From Flavisolibacter tropicus (GTDB lineage Bacteria; Bacteroidota; Bacteroidia; Chitinophagales; Chitinophagaceae), in the NCBI RefSeq assembly GCF_001644645.1, contig NZ_CP011390.1, forward strand, positions 2,972,001 to 3,036,000: a DNA stretch of 64,000 nucleotides, written 5' to 3'. Each line of letters starts with the position of its first letter. Within the stretch, counting starts at the first letter, position 1. The notes beneath the pieces are model-generated. The model saw nothing but the letters and a program-made list of their open reading frames with translations. It ran no database searches and had not been told where the DNA came from. The position numbers were made by a program, and so were the translations under genes. Shown piece by piece: positions 1 through 7,063 of the stretch.

Positions 1-79
1 CTTTCCTATCACTCGTTATAAACCTCTTAAACTGCAAGGCTTCAACGGGAAACTACCAACTATCGCCTACTTTTACAGC

Positions 80-1489
80 GTGAGAAAAAAGAAGAATATT
101 GTTTTAGAGAACGTAACGGTAGCCGATTACGCAGCAGAAGGTAAATCACTGGCCCGGCAGGACGGAAAAGTTATTTTCATTGAAAATGTAGTGCCCGGAG
201 ATGTAGTAGACATTCGTTTGACCAAGAGCAAAAAAGACTGGGCAGAGGGCTACCCTATCCAGTTTCACAGTTATTCTAAAGAAAGAGCTACCCCATTTTG
301 CCAGCATTTTGGCGTATGTGGCGGTTGCCAGTGGCAGATGCTGCCCTACGAAAAGCAGTTGCAATACAAGCAGCAGCAAGTGTTTGACAACCTAACCCGT
401 ATTGGCAAGGTGGAGCTGCCTGAGTTTCAACCTATTATTGGCGCCCAGGACGATAAGTTTTACCGCAATAAGCTGGAATACACGTTTAGCACAAAAGAAT
501 ACTTGCCGGCAGGCAGTTTTAATAAAGAAGACAAAGCACAAAGCCTGCGCCCCGTTGTTGGCTTTCATGCCAAAGGCTTCTTTGACAAAGTAGTAGATAT
601 TCAAAAATGCTGGCTGCAGGAAGACCTGACCAACCAGATCCGCAACAGTATTCGCCAATATGCTTACGATCATAAACTTTCCTTTTATGATATCCGTGAG
701 CACCAGGGCCAATTACGCACCATGCAGGTACGCCTTTGTACTACTGGAGAACTAATGGTGAATATTGTGTTTGGCGAAGACAATGAACAGAGGCGCAAAC
801 CGCTGCTGGACTATGTGCAGCAAACATTCCCACAGATCACTACCTTATTATATACCATTAACTTAAAAAAGAACGACTCCATGTTTGACCTGGAGCCGCA
901 GGTGTACAGTGGTAAAGGATATGCTATTGAAAAATTGGAAGACTTCCAGTTCAAGATCGGCCCTAAATCTTTCTTCCAGACCAATACCAAACAAGGTGAA
1001 CGTCTTTACCAGATAACCCGTGAGTTTGCAGAGCTTGATGGCAGCCAGGTTGTTTACGACCTCTATTGTGGCACCGGCAGTATTGGTATTTTCTGCAGCA
1101 AGGGCGCTAAGCAGATCGTTGGTGTAGAAATGATTGATGCAGCTATCCAGGATGCAAAAGAAAATGCTGCACTGAACAATATTGATCACTCTTTCTTTGT
1201 TAGTGGCGATGTAATAGAGGTGTGTAATGACGATTTCTTTGCCCATCATGGCAAACCCGATGTGATCATCACCGATCCGCCGCGGGCCGGCATGCACCCT
1301 AAGCTGGTAGAGAAAATTCTAGAGATGGAAGCTCCTACCGTAGTGTATGTAAGCTGTAACCCGGCAACACAGGCAAGAGACTTGCAGTTACTGGATGCGA
1401 AGTATAAAGTAACCAAGGTACAGCCCGTAGATATGTTTCCGCATACGCACCATATTGAAAACATCGTACAGTTGAAATTAAAAAGCTAG
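80..1489 (+). CDS. rlmD: 23S rRNA (uracil-5-)-methyltransferase RlmD/RumA family
   Basis: SAM-dependent enzyme that methylates C5 of a uridine in 23S rRNA or tRNA; RlmD/TrmA-like families share this fold, so the exact target uridine is inferred. Residues 1-62 form a TRAM RNA-binding domain. C74, C80 and C83 (FCQHFGVCGGC), with a later Cys near residue 177, fit the 4Fe-4S cluster of RumA. The C-terminal half carries the SAM fold (YDLYCGTGSIGIF), the DPPRAGMH motif and the catalytic nucleophile C426 in VSCNP. Length (469 aa) is normal for the family. The frame opens at a GTG codon, and no in-frame ATG lies before the TRAM domain. A rhomboid gene follows after 4 bp, so the two are probably co-transcribed. 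Confidence 0.93.
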   Translation: MRKKKNIVLENVTVADYAAEGKSLARQDGKVIFIENVVPGDVVDIRLTKSKKDWAEGYPIQFHSYSKERATPFCQHFGVCGGCQWQMLPYEKQLQYKQQQVFDNLTRIGKVELPEFQPIIGAQDDKFYRNKLEYTFSTKEYLPAGSFNKEDKAQSLRPVVGFHAKGFFDKVVDIQKCWLQEDLTNQIRNSIRQYAYDHKLSFYDIREHQGQLRTMQVRLCTTGELMVNIVFGEDNEQRRKPLLDYVQQTFPQITTLLYTINLKKNDSMFDLEPQVYSGKGYAIEKLEDFQFKIGPKSFFQTNTKQGERLYQITREFAELDGSQVVYDLYCGTGSIGIFCSKGAKQIVGVEMIDAAIQDAKENAALNNIDHSFFVSGDVIEVCNDDFFAHHGKPDVIITDPPRAGMHPKLVEKILEMEAPTVVYVSCNPATQARDLQLLDAKYKVTKVQPVDMFPHTHHIENIVQLKLKS

Positions 1490-1493
1490 ATAG

Positions 1494-2171
1494 ATGAGCG
1501 ATTTTAAAACAAGACCGGATTCGTTTCCTCCTATTGTAAAAAACCTGATCATCATAAATGTTTTAGTATTTGTAGCGCAGCTAACGCTAGGCATTACTGA
1601 TAAGATCATGCTGTACCCAATTCAGTCTCCTCAATTCGCACCCTACCAGATAGCTACCCACATGTTTGCCCATGCGCCAAACATGTATTTTCATATCATT
1701 TTCAACATGTTTGCGCTCTGGATGTTTGGGAGAGTATTAGAGAATGTATGGGGACCGCAGCGTTTTTTATTTTTTTACCTTGTCTGCGGTGTAGGGGCAG
1801 CAGCCTGCCACTTGGCTGTACAATATATTGCCTGGCAAAATATGGATGCAGCCATCGCAGTAGGCGATATGGCAAAGGCACAGACATATGCCAATTCACT
1901 AGCACCCGCTTTAGGCGCCTCTGGTGCTATTATGGGTATTTTTGCCGCTTTTGCCTACCTGTTTCCCAACACAGAAATGTTTATCATGTTTATTCCGTTT
2001 CCCATCAAAGCAAAATGGGCCGTATTGGGTTTGACTGCCATTGACCTTTTTGGCGGCATAGCCAATGTTAGCGGAGATAACGTTGCGCATTTTGCGCACC
2101 TGGGTGGCGCTATAACCGGTTTCATAATCGTGTTGATTTGGAACAAAATGGACAAAAGACGCTTTTATTAG
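1494..2171 (+). CDS. Rhomboid family intramembrane serine protease
   Basis: Integral-membrane serine protease that cleaves transmembrane substrates within the lipid bilayer. The protein (225 aa) has about six hydrophobic helices. It carries the rhomboid signatures: HIIFNMFALWMFG after the first helix, the catalytic serine S143 in GASG, and the catalytic histidine H202 in HFAHLGG. It starts 4 bp after the rlmD stop and is followed 33 bp later by a second rhomboid, so the genes likely form one transcription unit. The substrate is unknown. Confidence 0.92.
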   Translation: MSDFKTRPDSFPPIVKNLIIINVLVFVAQLTLGITDKIMLYPIQSPQFAPYQIATHMFAHAPNMYFHIIFNMFALWMFGRVLENVWGPQRFLFFYLVCGVGAAACHLAVQYIAWQNMDAAIAVGDMAKAQTYANSLAPALGASGAIMGIFAAFAYLFPNTEMFIMFIPFPIKAKWAVLGLTAIDLFGGIANVSGDNVAHFAHLGGAITGFIIVLIWNKMDKRRFY

Positions 2172-2204
2172 CGTCTATATACTTGTAATTTTATATAGAA
2201 CATC

Positions 2205-3131
2205 ATGAGCTACTACGAACAACGACATCAAAATAAATTAGGCATTGGGCAGGATGGAGCGCTAATCACACTTATCTCTGTTAACCTGGTGGCCTTTGTG
2301 ATAATGGCCTTGATCAAGGTCGTTTACTTTTTCTCTTATGGCGGTCAAGAGGGTAATGTATTGTTTAATGACCAGGTCATTAATTGGGTGGCGCTACCGG
2401 CTCACCTGCCTACGTTTCTTAGCCGCCCGTGGACCTTATTGACGCACTTCATCCTGCATGTGGATGTTTGGCACATCATTGCCAACATGCTGTGGCTATG
2501 GGCCTTCGGGCGCATCTTACAGGATATTGCCGGCAGCAATAAAATTGTTCCTGTGTTCCTGTATGGTGCTATGGCTGGCGCTATTGCCTTTATACTTTTC
2601 ATGAACCTGATTCCCGGCTTACGGGGTGGTTTACTGCACGCTAAAGCATTAGGTGCTTCTGCCGGTGTAATGGCCATTGCCATTGCCGCTACAGCATTAG
2701 CTCCAGGCTATCGCATTTTTCCTCTGCTAAACGGTGGTATTCCTTTGTGGGTGATCACGGGTATTTTTGTAATTATAGACCTGGCTACCATACCAGAAGG
2801 CAATTCTGGTGGCCATATAGCACACTTAGCAGGTGCAGGCATGGGCTTCCTGTATGTGGTGATGCTGAAGCGCGGTAGCGACTGGGGTGGCTGGATCAAT
2901 AACTTTTTTGATTGGGTCAACAACCTGTTTAATCCAGAGGTACCTAAAAAAGGCAAGACCATCAAAAGCCAACATTTTTACAAAACATCAGTGCCTCCTT
3001 ATAATAGAACCAGCACGACAATCACACAACAACGCGTAGATGCCATCCTGGATAAGATCAGCCAGAAGGGCTATGGCGCATTAACCGATGAAGAAAGAGA
3101 AATACTAAAACAGGCAAGTAAAGAAGATTAG
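2205..3131 (+). CDS. Rhomboid family protease with C-terminal soluble extension
   Basis: Second rhomboid of the tandem pair (308 aa). The membrane part carries HIIANMLWLWAFGRILQ, a catalytic serine S152 in the variant motif GASAG, where the more usual motif is GASG, and histidines H204/H207 in GGHIAHLAG. After residue about 245 comes a soluble tail of some 60 residues that ends in a helical segment (VDAILDKISQKGYGALTDEE). Tails of this kind are common on Bacteroidota rhomboids. The two paralogues differ strongly in sequence, so this is an old duplication. The substrate is unknown. Confidence 0.9.
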   Translation: MSYYEQRHQNKLGIGQDGALITLISVNLVAFVIMALIKVVYFFSYGGQEGNVLFNDQVINWVALPAHLPTFLSRPWTLLTHFILHVDVWHIIANMLWLWAFGRILQDIAGSNKIVPVFLYGAMAGAIAFILFMNLIPGLRGGLLHAKALGASAGVMAIAIAATALAPGYRIFPLLNGGIPLWVITGIFVIIDLATIPEGNSGGHIAHLAGAGMGFLYVVMLKRGSDWGGWINNFFDWVNNLFNPEVPKKGKTIKSQHFYKTSVPPYNRTSTTITQQRVDAILDKISQKGYGALTDEEREILKQASKED

Positions 3132-3143
3132 TAAATTGCAATA

Positions 3144-4262
3144 ATGGCTGGTACGTACCGACTGATTCTGAAACGTTCATTTATCTTCCTGAACGGCTTA
3201 ACAGCTGTCATTTTTTTACTTACCTGCCTGGCACCTTACCTGAATCCCACCCAATGGTGGTTCTTTTCTATTTTAGGCTTGGGGTTTGCCTTTATCCTGA
3301 TTTTATTATTTGGCTTCCTGCTTTTCTGGCTTTTTGTTAGCCCCCGCTTTATATTCATTTCATTGATAGCATTGGCCATTGGCTGGAAAAGCCTGGCTTC
3401 TTTTTTTGGATTTGATATCTCTGGTGCCTACGACCTCCGCAAAGAAAAAGGCAGCATTCGTGTGGCCAGTTGGAATGTAGCCCGCTTTATCGAACTGATG
3501 CGCAATAATAATAAAGGCAGTCAGACACGATTAAAGATGCTGGACCTGATAAAGGCACAGAAGGCCGATGTGCTGTGCATGCAGGAATTTTACCAGTCCA
3601 CGGATTCAAGCCGTTATAATAACATCAAATACATCCAGGAAAAACTTGGCTATCGTTATTACTATTTCTGTTGGGATGGAGATGGCGATAAGCAGTGGTT
3701 TGGCCAGATCATTTTCTCACGTTACCCCATAGTGGACAGTGGCAAGATCAACTATCCACGACCCAGCCAGCCCGAAAGCCTGCTTTATGCAGATGTGTTA
3801 TACAAAGGTGATACCATTCGTTTTTACACAACCCACCTGCAATCTGTACAGTTCAAAAAGCAGGATTTTGAAAGTATTGAAGAAATCAAAAACCGGGAAG
3901 ACAGCATACTGGAAAACTCCAAAAGCATTTTTTCCAAGTTAAAAAGAGGGATCATTTACCGCTCTCGCCAGGCTAAGATTGTTAAGGAGGCTACCCGGCA
4001 ATCGCCACATCCCTATGTAATCACCGGCGATTTTAACGATGTACCCAACTCCTATACTTATTTTACTATTCGCGGCGAACTACAAGATGCGTTTTTGGAA
4101 AAAGGTTTTGGTATTGGGCGCACCTATTCAGGCCTATCACCAACACTACGCATCGATTATATTCTCCCCACACACGATTTTACGGTAAAGCAGTTTAACC
4201 GCGTAGTACGCGACTATTCAGATCACTATCTTTTAGTGGCGGATTTGGAGTTGAAAAAGTAA
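3144..4262 (+). CDS. Membrane-anchored endonuclease/exonuclease/phosphatase (EEP) family protein
   Basis: EEP-fold Mg-dependent phosphodiesterase or phosphatase; the family includes nucleases, sphingomyelinases and inositol phosphatases, so the substrate cannot be assigned. The first ~95 residues contain three hydrophobic helices. The catalytic domain follows with RVASWNVARF, VLCMQEFY (metal-binding Glu), GDFNDVPNS (Asp/Asn pair) and the terminal SDHYLLVADLE (catalytic His). With three N-terminal helices the domain may face either side of the membrane. The start codon lies 12 bp after the second rhomboid, which suggests co-transcription with the rhomboid pair. Confidence 0.88.
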   Translation: MAGTYRLILKRSFIFLNGLTAVIFLLTCLAPYLNPTQWWFFSILGLGFAFILILLFGFLLFWLFVSPRFIFISLIALAIGWKSLASFFGFDISGAYDLRKEKGSIRVASWNVARFIELMRNNNKGSQTRLKMLDLIKAQKADVLCMQEFYQSTDSSRYNNIKYIQEKLGYRYYYFCWDGDGDKQWFGQIIFSRYPIVDSGKINYPRPSQPESLLYADVLYKGDTIRFYTTHLQSVQFKKQDFESIEEIKNREDSILENSKSIFSKLKRGIIYRSRQAKIVKEATRQSPHPYVITGDFNDVPNSYTYFTIRGELQDAFLEKGFGIGRTYSGLSPTLRIDYILPTHDFTVKQFNRVVRDYSDHYLLVADLELKK

Positions 4263-4263
4263 A

Positions 4264-4330
4264 GGCCTAGCCCCTCCCGGCCTCCCCGAAGGGGAGGAGA
4301 ACCATTGCCCAGAGGCCAGCTTTGCAACGA
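4264..4330. repeat. GC-rich palindromic segment after the EEP gene
   Basis: CCTCCCC (4281-4287) and GGGGAGG (4291-4297) form a 7-bp stem with a GAA loop directly after the stop codon. The block resembles the CCCCTTTAGGGG palindromes at 4555-4567, 15889-15900 and 51163-51174, which lie inside the 7-bp-period arrays, so it is probably the same repeat class. It may also act as a terminator, although no T-run follows. Confidence 0.55.
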
Positions 4331-4357
4331 TACTTTACTTTTTCAATCACTTTGAAC

Positions 4358-4386
4358 AAAAAGCACTCCGTTAAGTGGAATACGTT
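4358..4386 (+). repeat. Degenerate copy of the core hairpin
   Basis: AAAAAGCACTCCGTTAAGTGG matches the left arm and loop of the core hairpins at 6408, 16016, 18395 and 28224, but the right arm reads GGAATACG where the intact copies have GGAGTGCT. The stem is therefore decayed. The heptad array that follows in the intact elements is present from 4411. Confidence 0.7.
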
Positions 4387-4410
4387 TTCCTTATCCATTC
4401 TGTTTCCTAC

Positions 4411-4585
4411 TTGAACATTGATCATTGAAAATTGAGCATTGAACATTTCCTTTCTTGTTCCTTGTTTCTTGCCCCTTGTGCCTTTCCTCCACTTCTTCCT
4501 TCATCCTTCCTTGTTCCTTGTTCATTATTCTCCCTGGCCCTTGCCGCGCAGGCCTCCCCTTTAGGGGCCGGGGGCGTGCAGTGAG
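4411..4585 (+). repeat. Heptad-period array (TTGAACA then TTCCTTG words)
   Basis: Starting at 4411 the sequence reads as successive 7-mers: TTGAACA, TTGATCA, TTGAAAA, TTGAGCA, TTGAACA. The words then change, in the same phase, to CCTTGTT/TCTTGCC types, and end in a GGCCTCC-CCTTTAG GC-rich palindrome. About 25 units fit one 7-bp frame. Roughly 80 bp are nearly identical to 16067-16150, where a 1-bp deletion breaks the phase. Confidence 0.9.
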
Positions 4586-4603
4586 CCTTTGACCTAAAGA
4601 ATG

Positions 4604-4611
4604 TATCTTTG
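4604..4611 (+). promoter_or_regulatory. Candidate -7 box for cysS
   Basis: TATCTTTG matches the Bacteroidota -7 consensus TAnnTTTG exactly. It lies at the right end of the heptad array, about 108 bp upstream of the cysS ATG. No well-spaced -33 TTTG is visible; the nearest TTTG (4588-4591) is too close. Confidence 0.4.
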
Positions 4612-4718
4612 ACATCTATGACTGTATTGAAGCTTCTATATTGTTGTTGCTGCTGACGCTAAGCGCTATGCTTATAATACTCCTTTAATTATTACAGTCA
4701 TTAATCTATTATTGCATC

Positions 4719-6251
4719 ATGAGTCGTTTAAGAGTTTACAACTCCTATATCAGAGACAAGGAAGAATTTAAGCCCCTAGTAGAAGGACATGTAGGCATGT
4801 ATGTGTGCGGCCCTACCGTAAGCGGCGAGAGCCATTTAGGTCATGCGCGCCCGTATATCACGTTTGACGTAGTGTATCGCTACCTGATGCACCTGGGTTA
4901 TAAAGTGCGCTATGTGCGCAACATTACAGATGCCGGCCACTTTGAAGAAGAAGGGCGCGAAGCTGAAGATAAGATCTCCAAAAAAGCAGTGATTGAAAAG
5001 CTGGAACCTATGGAGTTGGTACAGAAATACACCAACCTTTACCATTGGGCCATGGCGCAATTCAATTGCCTTGAACCGTCTATCGAACCTACGGCTACCG
5101 GCCACGTTATTGAGCAGATCAATATGATCCAAGATCTGATTCAAAAAGGCTTTGCCTATGAAATGAATGGTAGTGTATACTTCGACGTTACCAAGTATGC
5201 AAAAGGCCATGATTATGGTAAGCTTAGCGGACGGGTTCTTGAAGATCTACTGGAAACCACACGTGAATTGGAAGGCCAGGAAGAAAAGCGCGACAGAGCA
5301 GACTTTGCTTTATGGAAAGCAGCCCCACCGGAGCACATCATGCGCTGGACCAGCCCTTGGGGTGAAGGATTTCCCGGCTGGCACATAGAGTGCTCGGCTA
5401 TGGCTACCAAGTACCTGGGAAAGCAGTTTGACATACACGGTGGCGGCATGGATCTTCTGTTCCCTCACCACGAAAGCGAGATTGCGCAAAGCACTATTTG
5501 CAATGGAGTACCCCCTGTTCGCTATTGGATGCACAATAACATGATCACCATCAATGGCCGTAAGATGGGTAAGAGCTATAACAATGTGATCAAACTAACG
5601 GAGTTGTTTAGTGGCAATCATCCCATTTTACAACAGGCCTATACTCCCATGACGGTGCGCTTCTTTATCCTGCAAACCCATTACCGCAGCACATTGGACT
5701 TTAGCAATGAAGCCTTGCAGGCTGCTGAAAAAGGGCTGAAACGTTTAATGGAGGCATATCAGTGGCTGAAGGAGTTGACAGTTGACAGAGGACAGTTGAC
5801 AGATAGTTCGGACCTGTCAACTGCCAACCACCAACTGTCATCTAATAAGGAGCTCGATGATAAAGTAAGAAGGTTGATAGCTGAGTTTGAAGAATTCATG
5901 AATGATGATATTAGCACCGCGCGCGTGCTGGCAAACATCTTTGAACTGGTGCCAGTGATCAACTCATTAAAAGACAAAAACATACCAGCAGATTCTTTGT
6001 CTGCTTCAACCCTACAACTAATGCAGCAACAACTGAAGTTGTATATAGAGGATATTTTCGGTTTAAAAGCAGAAGAAGCCGGACAGACCGACAAACTGAA
6101 AGGTGTGATGCAGGTATTGATTGAATTGCGCAAGGAAGCCCGCGCCAATAAGAATTGGGCGCTTTCTGACAAGATCCGCAATCAACTGGCCGAACATGGC
6201 GTACAGCTGAAAGATGAAAAGAATGGTGAGATGAGCTGGAATATTGCCTAA
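4719..6251 (+). CDS. cysS: Cysteine--tRNA ligase carrying a repeat-derived insertion
   Basis: Charges tRNA-Cys with cysteine. Class I signatures are clear: zinc-ligand Cys in [10 protein letters not shown], the HIGH-like motif SHLGHAR, and a KMSKS variant KMGKSYNN near residue 285. A helical tRNA-binding (DALR-like) region makes up the C-terminal third, and the 510-aa length is slightly above usual. Residues 352-375 (within [20 protein letters not shown] and following) are encoded by a 70-bp stretch of the 7-bp-period repeat that otherwise occupies intergenic DNA in this window. It sits in the linker between the catalytic and helical domains and keeps the reading frame. Single gene, with repeat arrays on both sides. 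Confidence 0.95.
   Translation: MSRLRVYNSYIRDKEEFKPLVEGHVGMYVCGPTVSGESHLGHARPYITFDVVYRYLMHLGYKVRYVRNITDAGHFEEEGREAEDKISKKAVIEKLEPMELVQKYTNLYHWAMAQFNCLEPSIEPTATGHVIEQINMIQDLIQKGFAYEMNGSVYFDVTKYAKGHDYGKLSGRVLEDLLETTRELEGQEEKRDRADFALWKAAPPEHIMRWTSPWGEGFPGWHIECSAMATKYLGKQFDIHGGGMDLLFPHHESEIAQSTICNGVPPVRYWMHNNMITINGRKMGKSYNNVIKLTELFSGNHPILQQAYTPMTVRFFILQTHYRSTLDFSNEALQAAEKGLKRLMEAYQWLKELTVDRGQLTDSSDLSTANHQLSSNKELDDKVRRLIAEFEEFMNDDISTARVLANIFELVPVINSLKDKNIPADSLSASTLQLMQQQLKLYIEDIFGLKAEEAGQTDKLKGVMQVLIELRKEARANKNWALSDKIRNQLAEHGVQLKDEKNGEMSWNIA
5773..5842. repeat. Heptad array inside the cysS coding sequence
   Basis: Ten consecutive 7-mers: AGTTGAC, AGTTGAC, AGAGGAC, AGTTGAC, AGATAGT, TCGGACC, TGTCAAC, TGCCAAC, CACCAAC, TGTCATC. 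The first half (GTTGAC type) and the second half (GTCAAC type) are reverse complements, so the mRNA can fold into a hairpin around 5800-5815. The same words occur in intergenic arrays at 11422, 29951, 33205 and 34398. Confidence 0.88.
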
Positions 6252-6265
6252 CACAGGACCTTAAT

Positions 6266-6412
6266 CGTGAAACGTGAGAGAGGGAAGCTGTGAGCTACGA
6301 GAGGGAAAGAGATGAAGGGAATAATGAACAAGGAATGATGAATAACGAAGAGAGGAAATGTTCAATGCTCAACTTTCAATGTTCAATAAAGAAGGAAGAA
6401 ATAAAAGAAAAG
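6266..6412 (+). repeat. Heptad-period array, purine-rich arm
   Basis: Begins 14 bp after the cysS stop and runs 21 units in one phase: CGTGAAA, CGTGAGA, GAGGGAA, GCTGTGA, GCTACGA, GAGGGAA, then TAATGAA, CAAGGAA, TGATGAA, TAACGAA, then AATGTTC, AATGCTC, AACTTTC, AATGTTC. It runs directly into the core hairpin. An open frame through it (6290-6589) is an artefact. Confidence 0.9.
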
Positions 6413-6436
6413 CACTCCGTTAAGTGGAGTGCTTTT
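6408..6436. terminator. Core hairpin / bidirectional terminator downstream of cysS
   Basis: Left arm AAAAGCACTCC (6408-6418) and right arm GGAGTGCTTTT (6426-6436) pair perfectly over 11 bp with a 7-nt loop. A-rich sequence on the left and T-rich sequence on the right make it terminator-like in both directions. The core is shared with 4358, 16016, 18395 and 28224. Confidence 0.8.
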
Positions 6437-7063
6437 CTTTTGTTAGAGAGTGTAACCTTTTGTGCGATGGCCTTCTCCCCTTTAAGAGCTGGCGTGAGGT
6501 CTTTCATTATTCAAATACTTCGTTTAGTCGTAACAGCTACCTACATTCTTGGTTTCAGAATATTATTTGTGAAAAGATTTGAATATTAAAACCCAGCCGT
6601 TATTTTTATAATAACAATAATTTGAAGCTCCTTTTTGTAATCTCCCCTCGGAACACTTATTAACAGTACTCCCGAAAACGATCTGTATACTTTGATTAAC
6701 AACTTTGCCTATTTACACCATTTAGGTTTATTCCTTGCCTAAGTGCCGACAGCTTTTTAAGTGCGTAGTAATACCACTAATAGCTTACAGCACCTGCAAT
6801 GTTCTAAACCAAGCCAGCATCCTATTACCCTACATCTGGCCTACCTCAAACACCACACACCTGGCTCAACATCATCAACAGTACAAGGCATTTTCTTAAC
6901 CAAAAAGAAGATAAGGCAGCGCTATGCTCTTGTCTTACCATAAAGCAACTTATGCACTATTTCGTAAGCAAATATTATTGCCTACCCGGTAACAACTCGC
7001 CTCCCTGAGCAGGCATACTGACACGATCTATCCGCAGCATGTTAAACTTTTAAACCATCAAGT
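6437..7063. other. Intergenic stretch with no recognised gene
   Basis: About 630 bp between the core hairpin and the large repeat protein. A CTTCTCCCCTTTAAGAGCTGG block near 6470 resembles the GC-rich words of the heptad arrays, but the rest is AT-rich with no convincing ORF, RNA gene or exact promoter box. It probably holds the promoter and leader of the downstream gene. Confidence 0.5.

Noticed and set aside
6290-6589. 99-aa ORF after cysS
   Set aside because: It runs through the heptad array and core hairpin; composition is repeat-derived (NNEQGMMNNEERKCS) and no gene feature is present.
6761-6943. 60-aa ORF in the gap before the T9SS gene
   Set aside because: No homology pattern, no signal peptide and Ser/His-rich low-complexity composition.
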